Below, piece after piece: positions 25,834 to 34,277 of a stretch of DNA of 64,000 nt. The stretch lies in the NCBI GenBank assembly GCA_965219175.1, contig CBDCNI010000001.1:2666001-2730000 (forward strand). The letters are read 5' to 3'. Each line of letters starts with the position of its first letter. Within the stretch, counting starts at the first letter, position 1. The notes beneath the pieces were generated by a model. The model was not told where the DNA came from. It ran no database searches and saw only the letters and a program-made list of their open reading frames with translations. The DNA comes from JBBPZK01 sp965219175. GTDB lineage: Bacteria > Actinomycetota > Rubrobacteria > Rubrobacterales > Rubrobacteraceae. The position numbers and the translations under genes are program-made.

Positions 25834-26502
25834 TTGGGAGAGGCAGTAAGGGCGATCTGGTCTCCCGTAGCGGCGATGGAGAACGTCGCCCGCGAACGGA
25901 AACTCGGGACGGGCTTCGGCGTGATAGTCCTGGCGGCGCTTCTCGCCCTGGCCTTCTCGGCTATTTCGGTATTTACCGGAAACGCCGGCACCCAGATCAA
26001 CCCTCAAGATCTCCCGACGATACCACCCGAAACCCTGCGGAATATGGAGACGGCCATCAAGGTTGGGTTGCCCGTGTTCTCGGTGCTCGTGCCGTTCGTG
26101 TGGTGGATCGGGGTCTCGCTCGTTATGCAACTCGTCACCCGCTTTTTCGGCGGCAACGGGCCGCTCTCGGCGATGTTCGCCGTGATAGGAGTCGCCTACG
26201 TCCCCTTCCTGATAAGCGGCGTCGTCAGCTTTCTACTTACGTCTCTGCAACGGCTCATCGGCGTCCCGAGCGCTGCAGCTTCCGTTATCGGGATTGTTAG
26301 TTTCTTGTTGGTGCTCGGCTTCGTCGTCTGGCACGTGGCGCTGGTTATAATCGGGGCGAGCTTCGCCCGTGAGGTCAGCTACGGACAGTCCAGCGGGTCT
26401 TGCGCGATCTCCTGCGTCGGTTTCGTCGTGCTCGTGGTCCTCCTGATCCTGGCGGCGATCTTGATAATAGCCCTGGCTACGGGAGCCCTCGGCGGACGGT
26501 AG
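25834..26502 (+). CDS. Yip1-family membrane protein
   Basis: 222 aa. The opening AVRAIWSPVAAMENVARERKLGTGFGVIVLAALLALAFSA is typical of bacterial Yip1-domain proteins (short amphipathic lead-in, then a first helix). Five or six hydrophobic segments follow, with a NPQDLPTIPPETLRNMETA loop outside. Function unknown. TTG 25834 follows AAAGGGTGATCCC. The sppA gene begins 26 bases after the stop on the same strand, so co-transcription is likely. Confidence 0.78.
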   Translation: MGEAVRAIWSPVAAMENVARERKLGTGFGVIVLAALLALAFSAISVFTGNAGTQINPQDLPTIPPETLRNMETAIKVGLPVFSVLVPFVWWIGVSLVMQLVTRFFGGNGPLSAMFAVIGVAYVPFLISGVVSFLLTSLQRLIGVPSAAASVIGIVSFLLVLGFVVWHVALVIIGASFAREVSYGQSSGSCAISCVGFVVLVVLLILAAILIIALATGALGGR

Positions 26503-26528
26503 GTATATAGAGAGGCGGTTACCGACGG

Positions 26529-27566
26529 ATGGAATCTCAGGCGGGACCAAGCTCCGGCAATAGTACCGGGAGACGACGCGTATGGCCGTGGGTCGTGGTG
26601 CTGCTGGCGCTCCTGATCGGGGTCGTCATCCTGATCCTGTTGGTCGCCCCGAGCGGAATCTCAAGCGGAAGGAGCGGCGGCAGCGCGCAGCGGGTAAGCT
26701 GGGATGAAGAGTACGTCAGCGGCGGCGGCACGGATAAGATCGCCGTGCTGCCCGTCTCCGGTGAGATCTCCGAAGAGTCTTCTCAAGGCTTGCTCTCCGG
26801 CGGCTCATCAGCCACCCCCGCAGCCCTACAGAGCCAGTTGGACCAGGCGGCCGGAGACAGCAGTGTGAAAGCCGTGATCCTGGAAGTCAATTCGCCCGGC
26901 GGAAGCGTGGTAGCCAGCGACGAGATGCACGACGCCATCCTCGACTTCAAGCGTCAGACCGGCAAGCCCGTCGTCGTCTCGATGCAGGACCTGGCTGCAT
27001 CCGGCGGCTACTACATCTCGACCGCCGCCGACGACATCGTCGCGAACAAGAGCACCTTCACGGGCTCCATAGGCGTCATACTCTCGCTGCTCAACTACTC
27101 GAAAGCAGCAGAGAAGTACGGCATAAAGCAGAACGCCATCACGAGCGGCAAGTTCAAGGAGATAGGCTCTCCCTGGAAGAAGCTCTCACCGCAAGAGAGA
27201 GACATCCTTCAAGGTCTCGTGGACGACTCCTACAGCCAGTTCGTGGGCGTGGTGGCGAAGGGACGCAACCTGCCGGAGGACAAGGTGCGTAAGATCGCCG
27301 ACGGCAGGGTCTACTCCGGCAAACAGGCCAAAGACCTGGGCCTCGTGGACAAACTTGGCAACCTCGACACGGCCACGGAGGACGCCCGGAAGCTATCGAA
27401 GCTAAAGCGGGCGGAGGTCGTCCGATACGTGCAAAGCCCCGGCCTCCTCCAAAGCCTCCAGGCCCGCCTCGCCCCGAGCGAACCAGAAGCCGTGCAGGTA
27501 CTCAAGGCGGCCGGCCTCGACACGAGCCCCGGCCTCAAGTACATCTACCGGCCCGGCATGCAGTAG
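26529..27566 (+). CDS. sppA: Signal peptide peptidase SppA (S49 family)
   Basis: 345 aa. One N-terminal membrane helix (WPWVVVLLALLIGVVILILLV) anchors an S49 protease domain that degrades leftover signal peptides. The nucleophile Ser lies in TFTGSIGVIL and the general-base Lys in AITSGKFKEIGSPW; ILEVNSPGGSVVASDEM and DLAASGGYYIS form the substrate-binding and oxyanion regions. The size matches the short, homo-oligomeric Gram-positive form. ATG 26529. It converges with the FUSC-type exporter gene 35 bases away. Confidence 0.93.
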   Translation: MESQAGPSSGNSTGRRRVWPWVVVLLALLIGVVILILLVAPSGISSGRSGGSAQRVSWDEEYVSGGGTDKIAVLPVSGEISEESSQGLLSGGSSATPAALQSQLDQAAGDSSVKAVILEVNSPGGSVVASDEMHDAILDFKRQTGKPVVVSMQDLAASGGYYISTAADDIVANKSTFTGSIGVILSLLNYSKAAEKYGIKQNAITSGKFKEIGSPWKKLSPQERDILQGLVDDSYSQFVGVVAKGRNLPEDKVRKIADGRVYSGKQAKDLGLVDKLGNLDTATEDARKLSKLKRAEVVRYVQSPGLLQSLQARLAPSEPEAVQVLKAAGLDTSPGLKYIYRPGMQ

Positions 27567-27594
27567 AGCGATCCGTAAGAAAGAGGCTCCATCC

Positions 27595-27623
27595 GCGACG
27601 CTCAAACAGCTTCGGAGCGTCGC
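27595..27623. terminator. Hairpin between convergent sppA and exporter genes
   Basis: GCGACGCT (27595-27602) and AGCGTCGC (27616-27623) form a perfect 8-bp stem with a 13-base loop that overlaps the last codons of the minus-strand gene. On the minus strand a CTCTTTCTT stretch follows after ten bases. It may end transcription in one or both directions. Confidence 0.4.
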
Positions 27624-28819
27624 TCCTCTATGGCTCGGAGGGTCGCGTCGTCCACTCCTTTACGCGCCGTATCGTAGTCCATGCCGGAAGCTTGAAGGAG
27701 GTCCATGGCGGTGGATCTTATCTGGCCGACGAGCATGTTGGTTTCGAGGTCGTTCCTCTCGTGCAGCACTACGGTGGCGTTCCCGGCCGCCTGGAAAGCG
27801 TAACCGCGGATATCTAGGGGATGCTCGGGCTGTTCGAGGTACATACTTAGCGTATCTACCGCCCGTGCCAACTGTAGGACGCTTTCGGCCAGCGGCTCCT
27901 GGCTCGCGCCACCGACCCGGACCATGCCGACGGCGGCGCGGGCAAGCCCCCGGCTGTCTCTCACGGCGAGGTCTAGCTGCTCGGCCGCCCTGGCGTAGAA
28001 ACCTAGTTGCCCGAGAGCCCGCCTCCGAACCGGAGACAGCTTCACGGTGCCGAACCCGGCGTCGAGGGCTTCTCTGAAACCACCGACCCTGGCGTCCATC
28101 CGGCGCGCTTTATCCAGGGCGCCTTCCGCCTGCTGGAGATCACCGGTATACAGCGCTTCGTAGATCTCCTCCAGAACGCCTATGAACTCACCGAAAATCG
28201 GACGTATCGTCCTCCCGACCGACTCGCCGGGGTTGTAGGGGAAGATCGCCCGTACGACCAACGCGATGCCGCTGCCTATCAGCGCCTCGACGAAACGGTC
28301 GAGCGTGGCGCCGGAACTCGGGGAGGCGAGCAGGACTATCAGCAGCGCCGAAACCCCGGACTCGGTAACGGTGAGCGCCCCTCCCCCGAAGAACATCGCC
28401 AACCCCGTCGCCAGGGCGACCACGAGGGCTATCTGCAAGGCGCCGGACCCGATAACGGACAGCAAGAGAGAGGCTACCGCGAGGCCGCAGGTGACGCCGA
28501 TAACCAGCTCCACCGCCTGCCGACCCTCTTTGCCGGTCACGACGGAGAGAGAGATGAGCGCCGCTATCGAGGCGAAGGCGGGCTGGACGTGGCCGAGGAT
28601 GGCAGAGGCGATCCAATACGCTACACCCGCCGCCAACGCCTTCTGGAAGATCTGAACAGCCTCCGACCGCAACCGACCGGACGCCGTCTCGAAACGGCGC
28701 AAGAACACCGGCGTCCAACCACCCATCCGCTTTCGTATGCGCGCCGCCATACCCGTGATCGACCACCGCCTCTCGCTACTATCTTCCACTACCCTACTAA
28801 TCGACACAATCAAACTCAC
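27602..28819 (-). CDS. FUSC/aromatic-acid-exporter-like membrane protein
   Basis: 405 aa. The N-terminal half has six hydrophobic segments with the FUSC/ArAE pattern: ALAAGVAYWIASAILGHVQPAFASIAALISL, VTGKEGRQAVELVIGVTCGLAVASLLL and ALIGSGIALVVRAIFPYNP. The C-terminal 190 residues are a soluble helical domain. Relatives include fusaric-acid and aromatic carboxylate exporters; the substrate here is unknown. The start is uncertain: GTG 28819 gives the longest protein, while ATG 28750 would begin 23 residues later; neither has a strong ribosome site. A 19-bp palindrome lies just upstream of the GTG. Confidence 0.75.
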   Translation of the reverse strand: MSLIVSISRVVEDSSERRWSITGMAARIRKRMGGWTPVFLRRFETASGRLRSEAVQIFQKALAAGVAYWIASAILGHVQPAFASIAALISLSVVTGKEGRQAVELVIGVTCGLAVASLLLSVIGSGALQIALVVALATGLAMFFGGGALTVTESGVSALLIVLLASPSSGATLDRFVEALIGSGIALVVRAIFPYNPGESVGRTIRPIFGEFIGVLEEIYEALYTGDLQQAEGALDKARRMDARVGGFREALDAGFGTVKLSPVRRRALGQLGFYARAAEQLDLAVRDSRGLARAAVGMVRVGGASQEPLAESVLQLARAVDTLSMYLEQPEHPLDIRGYAFQAAGNATVVLHERNDLETNMLVGQIRSTAMDLLQASGMDYDTARKGVDDATLRAIEERRSEAV

Positions 28820-28826
28820 TCTTAAC

Positions 28827-28845
28827 TATATGCGTATCGCATATA
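28827..28845. promoter_or_regulatory. Palindromic operator candidate upstream of exporter gene
   Basis: TATATGCG-TAT-CGCATATA is a perfect inverted repeat with 8-bp arms and a 3-bp spacer, 7 bases upstream of the GTG at 28819 in an A+T-rich patch. Its size and symmetry suit a TetR-, GntR- or MarR-type regulator. No such regulator gene is adjacent. Confidence 0.5.
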
Positions 28846-29002
28846 TTCTACGATTGTATTTCGCCGCGAGCCGGAAACAAGCGCCGGCAGCCCAAAGCAA
28901 GGGTTTGTTATCAAATTGTTGCAAACAGTTTACAAGCGTGTAACTTGGCGGTCTGAGATCGTCGCGTAACTGGTAAAAGTGGCCGGGTGGCTTCAAGGAG
29001 AA

Positions 29003-29045
29003 GAGCCATCCGATGTTCTCCTGGTTGGGGAGTATCGGATGGCTC
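29003..29045 (-). terminator. Strong hairpin after phosphoesterase gene
   Basis: GAGCCATCCGAT (29003-29014) and ATCGGATGGCTC (29034-29045) make a perfect 12-bp stem with a 19-base loop, 48 bases past the phosphoesterase stop codon. On the minus strand it is followed by CTTCTCCTTG; on the plus strand by GGTTTTC. Confidence 0.65.
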
Positions 29046-29093
29046 GGTTTTCGCCTTACTCGGTCTTCGGTTCTCGTTCAGAGGGCGTTGGGA

Positions 29094-30632
29094 TCAGTGG
29101 CCTCTTCCGTGCGCCGGTTGGCCCGATTGCGGGTCGAGGAAGAGCCTCTTTGCCTTTGGGTGGTTGAAGTCGAACAGGCCGCTCATGCTGCCGGCGAGTT
29201 CGTCGTAGGAGCTGTCGCCGACGCGGTTCGTTCCCCAGTTGTCCTCTATGAGACGGAGGATCGAGGTTTGATCCGTGGTGGAGTGGTCCACCGCGTTGAC
29301 CTTGCTGAACGGGGATATAACCAGCAACGGCAGTCGCGGCCCATACCCGCAGCGGTCCTGATAACCGCCCATCGGGGCCTTGCTGCCGCACGTTCCGGTT
29401 CCAGTCAGGGCGTCCTGGCTAGACTGGGAGTCGTTCAGGATCGGGGACATCTGATGGTCGTACCAGCCGTCTGAGTCGTCGTAGGCGACCACGATTGCCG
29501 TGGACTTCCAGTCCTTCGACTTTTGGACCTTGTTGACGAGGTCGACCAGGAAATGCTGCTCGTCGAGCGGATCGGAGTATCCGGCGTGTCCGTCCTGATA
29601 CTTGGCCGCCTTCACGAAGCTCACGGCAGGGAGGTTATTGTCCTTGATCGAGGTGTAAAAGTCGGACAGATCGTACTGGTGGTTCGCCCGTCCGTCGTGT
29701 CCGATCTCCGCCGGTGAAGCCGGTGCTACGTGGTTCGGGTTGGAGGTTGACTTGTAATATTGGAAGGGCTCGTGGTGGGCGCTGTAGTCGGTGACGGATG
29801 CGCCCCCGATATTCTTGTGAGAAGAGTCGCACTGCGCTTTGCCGCCGGTGGTGGAAGTCGGCTGGAACCCACCCTGGAACCAGCCCCAGCTTACGCCTTT
29901 CTGGTTCAGGAGATCACCTATATTCTTGCCGGTCATGGCGACAGTGTCCCCGCCCGAGCAATCGTCGTATGTTGGATCCGGGTCGCCGATCACCGTTCCG
30001 TTCATGACCTCCGGGCCGTATTTGCCTTCGAGCGTGGCCGGTTGCGCGCCGTGAGTCTGGCCGGAGACGAGGTTGAGGGCGCCCGGCGTGGAAGGCCCAA
30101 AGGTGGTGCCGTAGGAATTGTCGCTCATGGAGAAGTGCTGGGCGTAGTTCCACAGCGCCGTCACGGTGTTGCCGTCATAGTAGTTCATGACGGTGCTCGG
30201 GTCCGTGCAGCCAAAACCCTTGGTGTACTCAACGAACTTATCCATCAACCCGTTGTCGAAAGCCTTCTGCTCGTCCAGGTAGTTGTGGTCCTGGTCGCAG
30301 GTGAGGGCCTGGGAACGGTCGAGACGCTTGGGGTTGGCGGAGTTCGGGTTATGCTTCAGGAGCGCCGTGGTGAGGCCGTTGACGCTCGGGGTGCCGCTCT
30401 TTGCCTGAAAATCCGGCTCTCCAGAAGGATTCTGAGCCTTCGGGTAGGTGCCGAAGTAGTGGTCAAACGAGACATTCTCCTGGAAGACGACCACGACGTG
30501 TTTGATCGGGGTAGCTGTCTGGGATGATTCGCTGCCTTTATGATTTTTCTGACCGTTACCCTGGGCTGATGCGGCCGCCGCGAACAGCAGGACCAGTGCC
30601 AGAACAAAGACCAGTGTCAGTGCTTTCTTCAA
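29094..30632 (-). CDS. Secreted phosphoesterase (phospholipase C / acid phosphatase family)
   Basis: 512 aa, phosphoesterase family PF04185. A Sec signal peptide (KKALTLVFVLALVLLFAAAASAQG) exports it. The family motifs are PIKHVVVVFQENVSFDHYFGTYP, DNSYGTTFGPSTPGALNLVSGQTHG, VAYDDSDGWYDHQMSP and GPRLPLLVISPFSKVNAVDHSTTDQTSILRLIEDNWG, which bear the metal and phosphate ligands. It probably frees phosphate or polar head groups outside the cell. The TTG at 30632 is chosen because GGAGG lies 8 bases upstream and the signal peptide then begins correctly; an ATG at 30689 would add 19 residues without support. Confidence 0.88.
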   Translation of the reverse strand: MKKALTLVFVLALVLLFAAAASAQGNGQKNHKGSESSQTATPIKHVVVVFQENVSFDHYFGTYPKAQNPSGEPDFQAKSGTPSVNGLTTALLKHNPNSANPKRLDRSQALTCDQDHNYLDEQKAFDNGLMDKFVEYTKGFGCTDPSTVMNYYDGNTVTALWNYAQHFSMSDNSYGTTFGPSTPGALNLVSGQTHGAQPATLEGKYGPEVMNGTVIGDPDPTYDDCSGGDTVAMTGKNIGDLLNQKGVSWGWFQGGFQPTSTTGGKAQCDSSHKNIGGASVTDYSAHHEPFQYYKSTSNPNHVAPASPAEIGHDGRANHQYDLSDFYTSIKDNNLPAVSFVKAAKYQDGHAGYSDPLDEQHFLVDLVNKVQKSKDWKSTAIVVAYDDSDGWYDHQMSPILNDSQSSQDALTGTGTCGSKAPMGGYQDRCGYGPRLPLLVISPFSKVNAVDHSTTDQTSILRLIEDNWGTNRVGDSSYDELAGSMSGLFDFNHPKAKRLFLDPQSGQPAHGRGH

Positions 30633-31151
30633 GTTCCTTTCCTCCGAGACCTTAGTTTCGATTGAACGTAGCGTCATTGCGCCAAACAAGCCGCCCCGGA
30701 TTACGGACCTCTATTCCTGTGCGGGCGGTGGGGTACGCCGTCCAGTCCACTCCGTCCCTCAAGAGCCCGGTGACGCTTCTCTTCAGGCGTCTTTGGCTCC
30801 GGCTTCGGCAAAGCCTTCAAGCCACCCTCCCTTCTCGAAGGAGTCGAGAACGCGAGTTACGGATCCCATCTACAACCACCGTCGACACTCGCAGCCTCTC
30901 ATCCTCTATCCGGCACGAATACGGCCTGCGTCTTTCGGCGGCCCGGCCCTTATCCGATACATCTCCAGCAGGGTAGCAACATAGGCTGTCCATTTTGTTT
31001 CAAATCCGTAAAAACTCTGTGAATTTTCGGTTTCACGAACAGTATGAGACTCTCTACATTGCTCTCGTTCAACGGTCGAGCCCTCGTGAGTAGATACTCT
31101 GTGAGATAATTAAGTCCTCAGGGTCAGGCAACTCTCGAAAGGTAGTGCAGA
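30633..31151. other. No gene seen (519 bases)
   Basis: Short open frames exist but have no ribosome site, family likeness or codon bias. The right half (about 30990-31110) is A+T-rich and may hold promoters for the flanking genes. I see no tRNA, riboswitch or strong hairpin. Confidence 0.5.
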
Positions 31152-31349
31152 GTGACGAGCGAAGAAGAAAAGTCCGGCACGAAGAAGAACGTTGGAGATG
31201 AATTCGAGGAAGCTACTAAAGGAAATGAAAACGCCGCCTCCAAAGAAGCTGTAGAGGAAGAAGAAGCGACCGGCGGCGGTGGCGGAGTAAAGGACAACGT
31301 CGAGGACGAGTTGGATAAAGCTTCCGGCAGCTCCAAGAAAGATCGTTAG
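31152..31349 (+). CDS. Small hydrophilic acidic protein, unknown
   Basis: 65 aa, almost free of hydrophobic residues: TSEEEKSGTKKNVGDEFEEA, then a Glu run, five Gly, and VKDNVEDELDKASGSSKKD. Two similar segments, NVGDEFEEATKG and NVEDELDKASGS, suggest an internal duplication. GTG 31152 follows AAAGG at a fair distance. It resembles small, disordered, stress-related proteins in composition only; I recognise no family. It might not be expressed. Confidence 0.5.
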   Translation: MTSEEEKSGTKKNVGDEFEEATKGNENAASKEAVEEEEATGGGGGVKDNVEDELDKASGSSKKDR

Positions 31350-31392
31350 GACAGCATAGAAACCGGCGAAACTACGGGACGATCCTACCCGG

Positions 31393-31821
31393 CTACCGGA
31401 CGCGAGGGTTCGGGTTAACGCGCGAGCGTCCGAAGAGCCGGTCCAGGTAGCGGTCGGCCATCCACGAACCAAGCGCGCCGCCCAGCATGCCGAGTGCCAC
31501 ATCGATTACGGTATCGAGCGGGGCGTGTGAGATCTGGGCTCCCATAGCGTCCAACACGACTTCACAGCCTTCCCAGGCCACGGCGCCGACGAATCCTATG
31601 ACGACGCCTGTAAGCAATGCATGTCGCGGAGTATTGAAGAAATAGTCATCCCCACCGGCCCGGTAGATAAGTTCCGCCGTCAGGGCGACGAAAGTAAAGG
31701 GCGTCAGGAAATGGGCGACCTCGTCGTAGAACGGAATTGGCTCGAAAAAATGCCACATGAAACCAGCCGCGTTCAGGGCTACGCACACGACGATCAAAAC
31801 TACGGCTCGCTGCCAGGGCAT
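31393..31821 (-). CDS. Small membrane protein (YjdF/DUF2238-like)
   Basis: 142 aa with four hydrophobic segments. The pattern AGFMWHFFEPIPFYDEVAHFLTPFTFVALTAELIY resembles DUF2238 proteins, in which a conserved D-x-x-x-H lies in the first membrane region; FVGAVAWEGCEVVLD and DTVIDVALGMLGGALGSWMADRY complete it. No function is known. ATG 31821 has AGGAGGT upstream. It lies just downstream, on the same strand, of the glycolate operon's last gene (74 bases) and might be read through from it. Confidence 0.68.
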   Translation of the reverse strand: MPWQRAVVLIVVCVALNAAGFMWHFFEPIPFYDEVAHFLTPFTFVALTAELIYRAGGDDYFFNTPRHALLTGVVIGFVGAVAWEGCEVVLDAMGAQISHAPLDTVIDVALGMLGGALGSWMADRYLDRLFGRSRVNPNPRVR

Positions 31822-31894
31822 TTAGACGACGACCTCCTGTTTCCGGGATTCTTGATCTTCTATACCCGTCGGGACCCACCCCGAACCTCTCACC

Positions 31895-32809
31895 TCAGAC
31901 TTTGCCGGATCCCCCCGCAGAGTCCAGGATATTCCGGGCCATTTTTATGGAGGCGGCATCGACCATGTGACCGTCGACACCGACCGAACCGGCCCCGGTC
32001 TCCCCAGCCTTCTCGTAGGCGACGACCAACTTCTCCGCCCACCGGATTTCTTTTTCGGTGGGTGAGAAGACCTCGTTGACGACCTCTATCTGAGCCGGGT
32101 GAATGCACCACTTGCCGTCGAAGCCGAGCGCGCGGGCTCGCAGGCAACTCTTGCGCAACCCTTCCTCGTCCCGGTAGTCGGCGACGGGACCGTCGATCGC
32201 GCGCAACCCTGCGGCTCGCGCAGCAACCAAGATGCGCTGCATGGCGTAGTGAAAACGGTCTCCGGGATAGACCTCGTCCCACTCGTCGGTCGTCCCGATG
32301 CTCATCTGAGGCATCCGAAGGCTCGCCGCGTAATCTCCGGGTCCGAAGTGTAGGGCTTCGAGCCGGTCACTAGCCTGGGCTATTGCGTCCACGTTGGCGA
32401 GGCCCGCCGCACTCTCTATCTGGGCTTCGAGCTTTATCTTGTCCGGTTCGAGGCCGACCGCCGCTTCCACGCCGCCGAGCAAGAGGTCCAAGGCGCGCAA
32501 GTCTTCGGGGCGGTCTACCTTTGGGACCAGGATTGCACCGAGGTTATCTCCGGCTTGCTCTACCACCTCGATCACATCCCGGTAGAAGTAAGGCGTGTCG
32601 AGCGCATTCATACGGTATACAGCGGGCCTCCCACCCCAATCGAGCTCCGCCACAGCGCGGATGACCTTCTCTCTGGCGGATGTTTTCTCAGCCGGAGCGA
32701 CGGCGTCTTCGAGGTCGAGAAAGACCGCGTCAGCAGCCGACGCGAGAGCCTTCTCGATCATTCTCACGTTCGAAGCGGGAACGGCCAGGATGGAGCGGGA
32801 TGACCTCAT
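31895..32809 (-). CDS. HpcH/HpaI-family CoA lyase (CitE/malyl-CoA-lyase-like)
   Basis: 304 aa TIM-barrel lyase. RSILAVPASNVRMIEKALASAADAVFLDLEDAV, ILVPKVDRPEDLRAL, LEAQIESAAGLANVDAIA, LHFGPGDYAASL and GKWCIHPAQIEVVNEVF are the CitE-like signatures, with the metal-binding Glu and Asp. Likely reaction: reversible aldol cleavage or formation of malyl-CoA or methylmalyl-CoA with glyoxylate. As the last gene of the glycolate operon it would link glyoxylate to acetyl- or propionyl-CoA. I chose ATG 32809, 7 bases after the glcF stop; an upstream extension overlapping glcF would add an unrelated basic stretch. Citramalyl-CoA lyase or malyl-CoA thioesterase are alternatives. Confidence 0.82.
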   Translation of the reverse strand: MRSSRSILAVPASNVRMIEKALASAADAVFLDLEDAVAPAEKTSAREKVIRAVAELDWGGRPAVYRMNALDTPYFYRDVIEVVEQAGDNLGAILVPKVDRPEDLRALDLLLGGVEAAVGLEPDKIKLEAQIESAAGLANVDAIAQASDRLEALHFGPGDYAASLRMPQMSIGTTDEWDEVYPGDRFHYAMQRILVAARAAGLRAIDGPVADYRDEEGLRKSCLRARALGFDGKWCIHPAQIEVVNEVFSPTEKEIRWAEKLVVAYEKAGETGAGSVGVDGHMVDAASIKMARNILDSAGGSGKV

Positions 32810-32816
32810 CCGGGTC

Positions 32817-34277
32817 TTAGCGCAACAGCGTCTCGACCGGCTCTCCGCGGATGGAAGCATCGAGGACCTCCATCGGATGGGCGGTAGGCAACTCGGCGTG
32901 GCCCATCCGCTTTAAGCTGGCCTGGATCTGGAGCATGCAGCCAGGGTTGGCAGTGACGATCATCTGCGCGCCGGTGTCGAGGATGTTCTGGGCCTTGCGC
33001 CTGCCTAGCTCCTCCGCTGGTTCGGGCTCGACCATATTGTAGATACCTGCCGAACCACAGCAGATCTCCGCCTCCTTTATCTCCTTTACGTCCATGCCGG
33101 GGATCTGCTTCAAGGTCTGCCTGGGCTGCTTGCGGATGCCCTGGGCGTGCGCCAGGTGGCAGGCGTCGTGGTAGGCTGCCGTTACAGCCAACGGGTGGCG
33201 CTCGGACCGAGGTCCAAGCTCTTGCAAGAACTCTGACACGTCCCGGACTTTCTCTGAGAATGCCTTCGCGCGATCGGCGTAATCCGGGTCGTCGCGCAGG
33301 AGATGCCCGTACTCCTTCATCGTCGAGCCGCAGCCGGCGGCGTTGATGACGAAGTAGTCGAGGTTCTCGGCCTCGAAGGTGTCTATGGTCTTGCGGGCGA
33401 AGTCGAGTGACTCTTCTTCGCGTCCGGCGTGGGTGGAGAGTGCGCCGCAACAGCCCTGTTTCGGGGCGACTACTTCGCAGCCCTCGGCGGCCAGCACCCG
33501 GACGGTTGCGGCGTTTACCGGGGAGAAGAAAACCCGCTGGACGCAGCCGGTCAGGACGCCGACGCGGGCGCGCTGCTCGCCTTCGGCAGGGGTTACCTCG
33601 GGGATTTTCTCTTCCTTCGGCACCTCGGGCAAAAGCGCCTCCATCGCCCGCATCCGGGCGGGGATGCGCTGCATGATGCCTGCCTTGCGGAGCTTGTCGC
33701 CGACGCCGAACTTCTGGTAGAAGCGCATCGGGGCGGCGGCCAGACGGAGCCGGTTCGGGTAGGGGAAGAGCTGGAAGATCATCTCCCGAAAAGCCTTGTC
33801 CTCCGGCGCACGCTCGTACCGGCGCTCGACCTGCCCGCGCGTAGCCTCGATCAGCTTGTCGTACTGCACGCCGGATGGACAGGCCGTTACGCACGCCATG
33901 CAACCCAGGCACAGGTCGTAGTGGCGCACCGTCTGGTCGTTCATCGGCTCTTCGTCGAGGCCTTTGTTCATAAGGTAGATGCGACCGCGCGGCGAGTCCA
34001 TCTCCTCGCCGAAGAGGACGTAGGTCGGGCAGGTCGGCAGGCAGAACCCGCAGTGGACGCAGTCGTCTATGAGGTTCTTGTCCGGCGGGTGGTGGGCGTC
34101 GAAGGCAGGGAAAGAAGTCTTGCCCGTCTCCCTGCGGTTCGCCCCGACGGTCGCCTCAGCCGCCAGGTCGCTGGAAACTCCTATGCTCTGGCCGATATCC
34201 TCGGGGCTGCCGGCGCCAATAGCACCGGCCATCGCCTGATCTCCGGTCGTACCCTCGCCGTTGCGTCTCTCGGTCAC
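32817..34277 (-). CDS. glcF: Glycolate oxidase iron-sulfur subunit
   Basis: 486 aa. Two [4Fe-4S] ferredoxin motifs (CVHCGFCLPTCPTY and CLGCMACVTACPSG) are followed by two CCG domains (TGCVQRVFF and GCCGALSTHAGR; YHDACHLAHAQG and EICCGSAGIYN). With GlcD and GlcE it passes electrons from glycolate to the quinone pool. The GTG at 34277 shares its first base with the glcE stop (TAGTG) and has AGGAGGG upstream, so I prefer it to a start 102 bases further upstream. An N-terminal extension of about 55 residues before the first cluster motif is unusual and looks disordered. Confidence 0.94.
   Translation of the reverse strand: MTERRNGEGTTGDQAMAGAIGAGSPEDIGQSIGVSSDLAAEATVGANRRETGKTSFPAFDAHHPPDKNLIDDCVHCGFCLPTCPTYVLFGEEMDSPRGRIYLMNKGLDEEPMNDQTVRHYDLCLGCMACVTACPSGVQYDKLIEATRGQVERRYERAPEDKAFREMIFQLFPYPNRLRLAAAPMRFYQKFGVGDKLRKAGIMQRIPARMRAMEALLPEVPKEEKIPEVTPAEGEQRARVGVLTGCVQRVFFSPVNAATVRVLAAEGCEVVAPKQGCCGALSTHAGREEESLDFARKTIDTFEAENLDYFVINAAGCGSTMKEYGHLLRDDPDYADRAKAFSEKVRDVSEFLQELGPRSERHPLAVTAAYHDACHLAHAQGIRKQPRQTLKQIPGMDVKEIKEAEICCGSAGIYNMVEPEPAEELGRRKAQNILDTGAQMIVTANPGCMLQIQASLKRMGHAELPTAHPMEVLDASIRGEPVETLLR

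Noticed and set aside
30662..30976. 104-codon plus-strand frame upstream of the phosphoesterase
   Set aside because: Overlaps the phosphoesterase 5' region, no ribosome site, Ser/Arg-rich without pattern.
32806..33912. Minus-strand Arg/Pro-rich frame overlapping glcF in another phase
   Set aside because: GlcF with all its cysteine motifs is in the competing frame.
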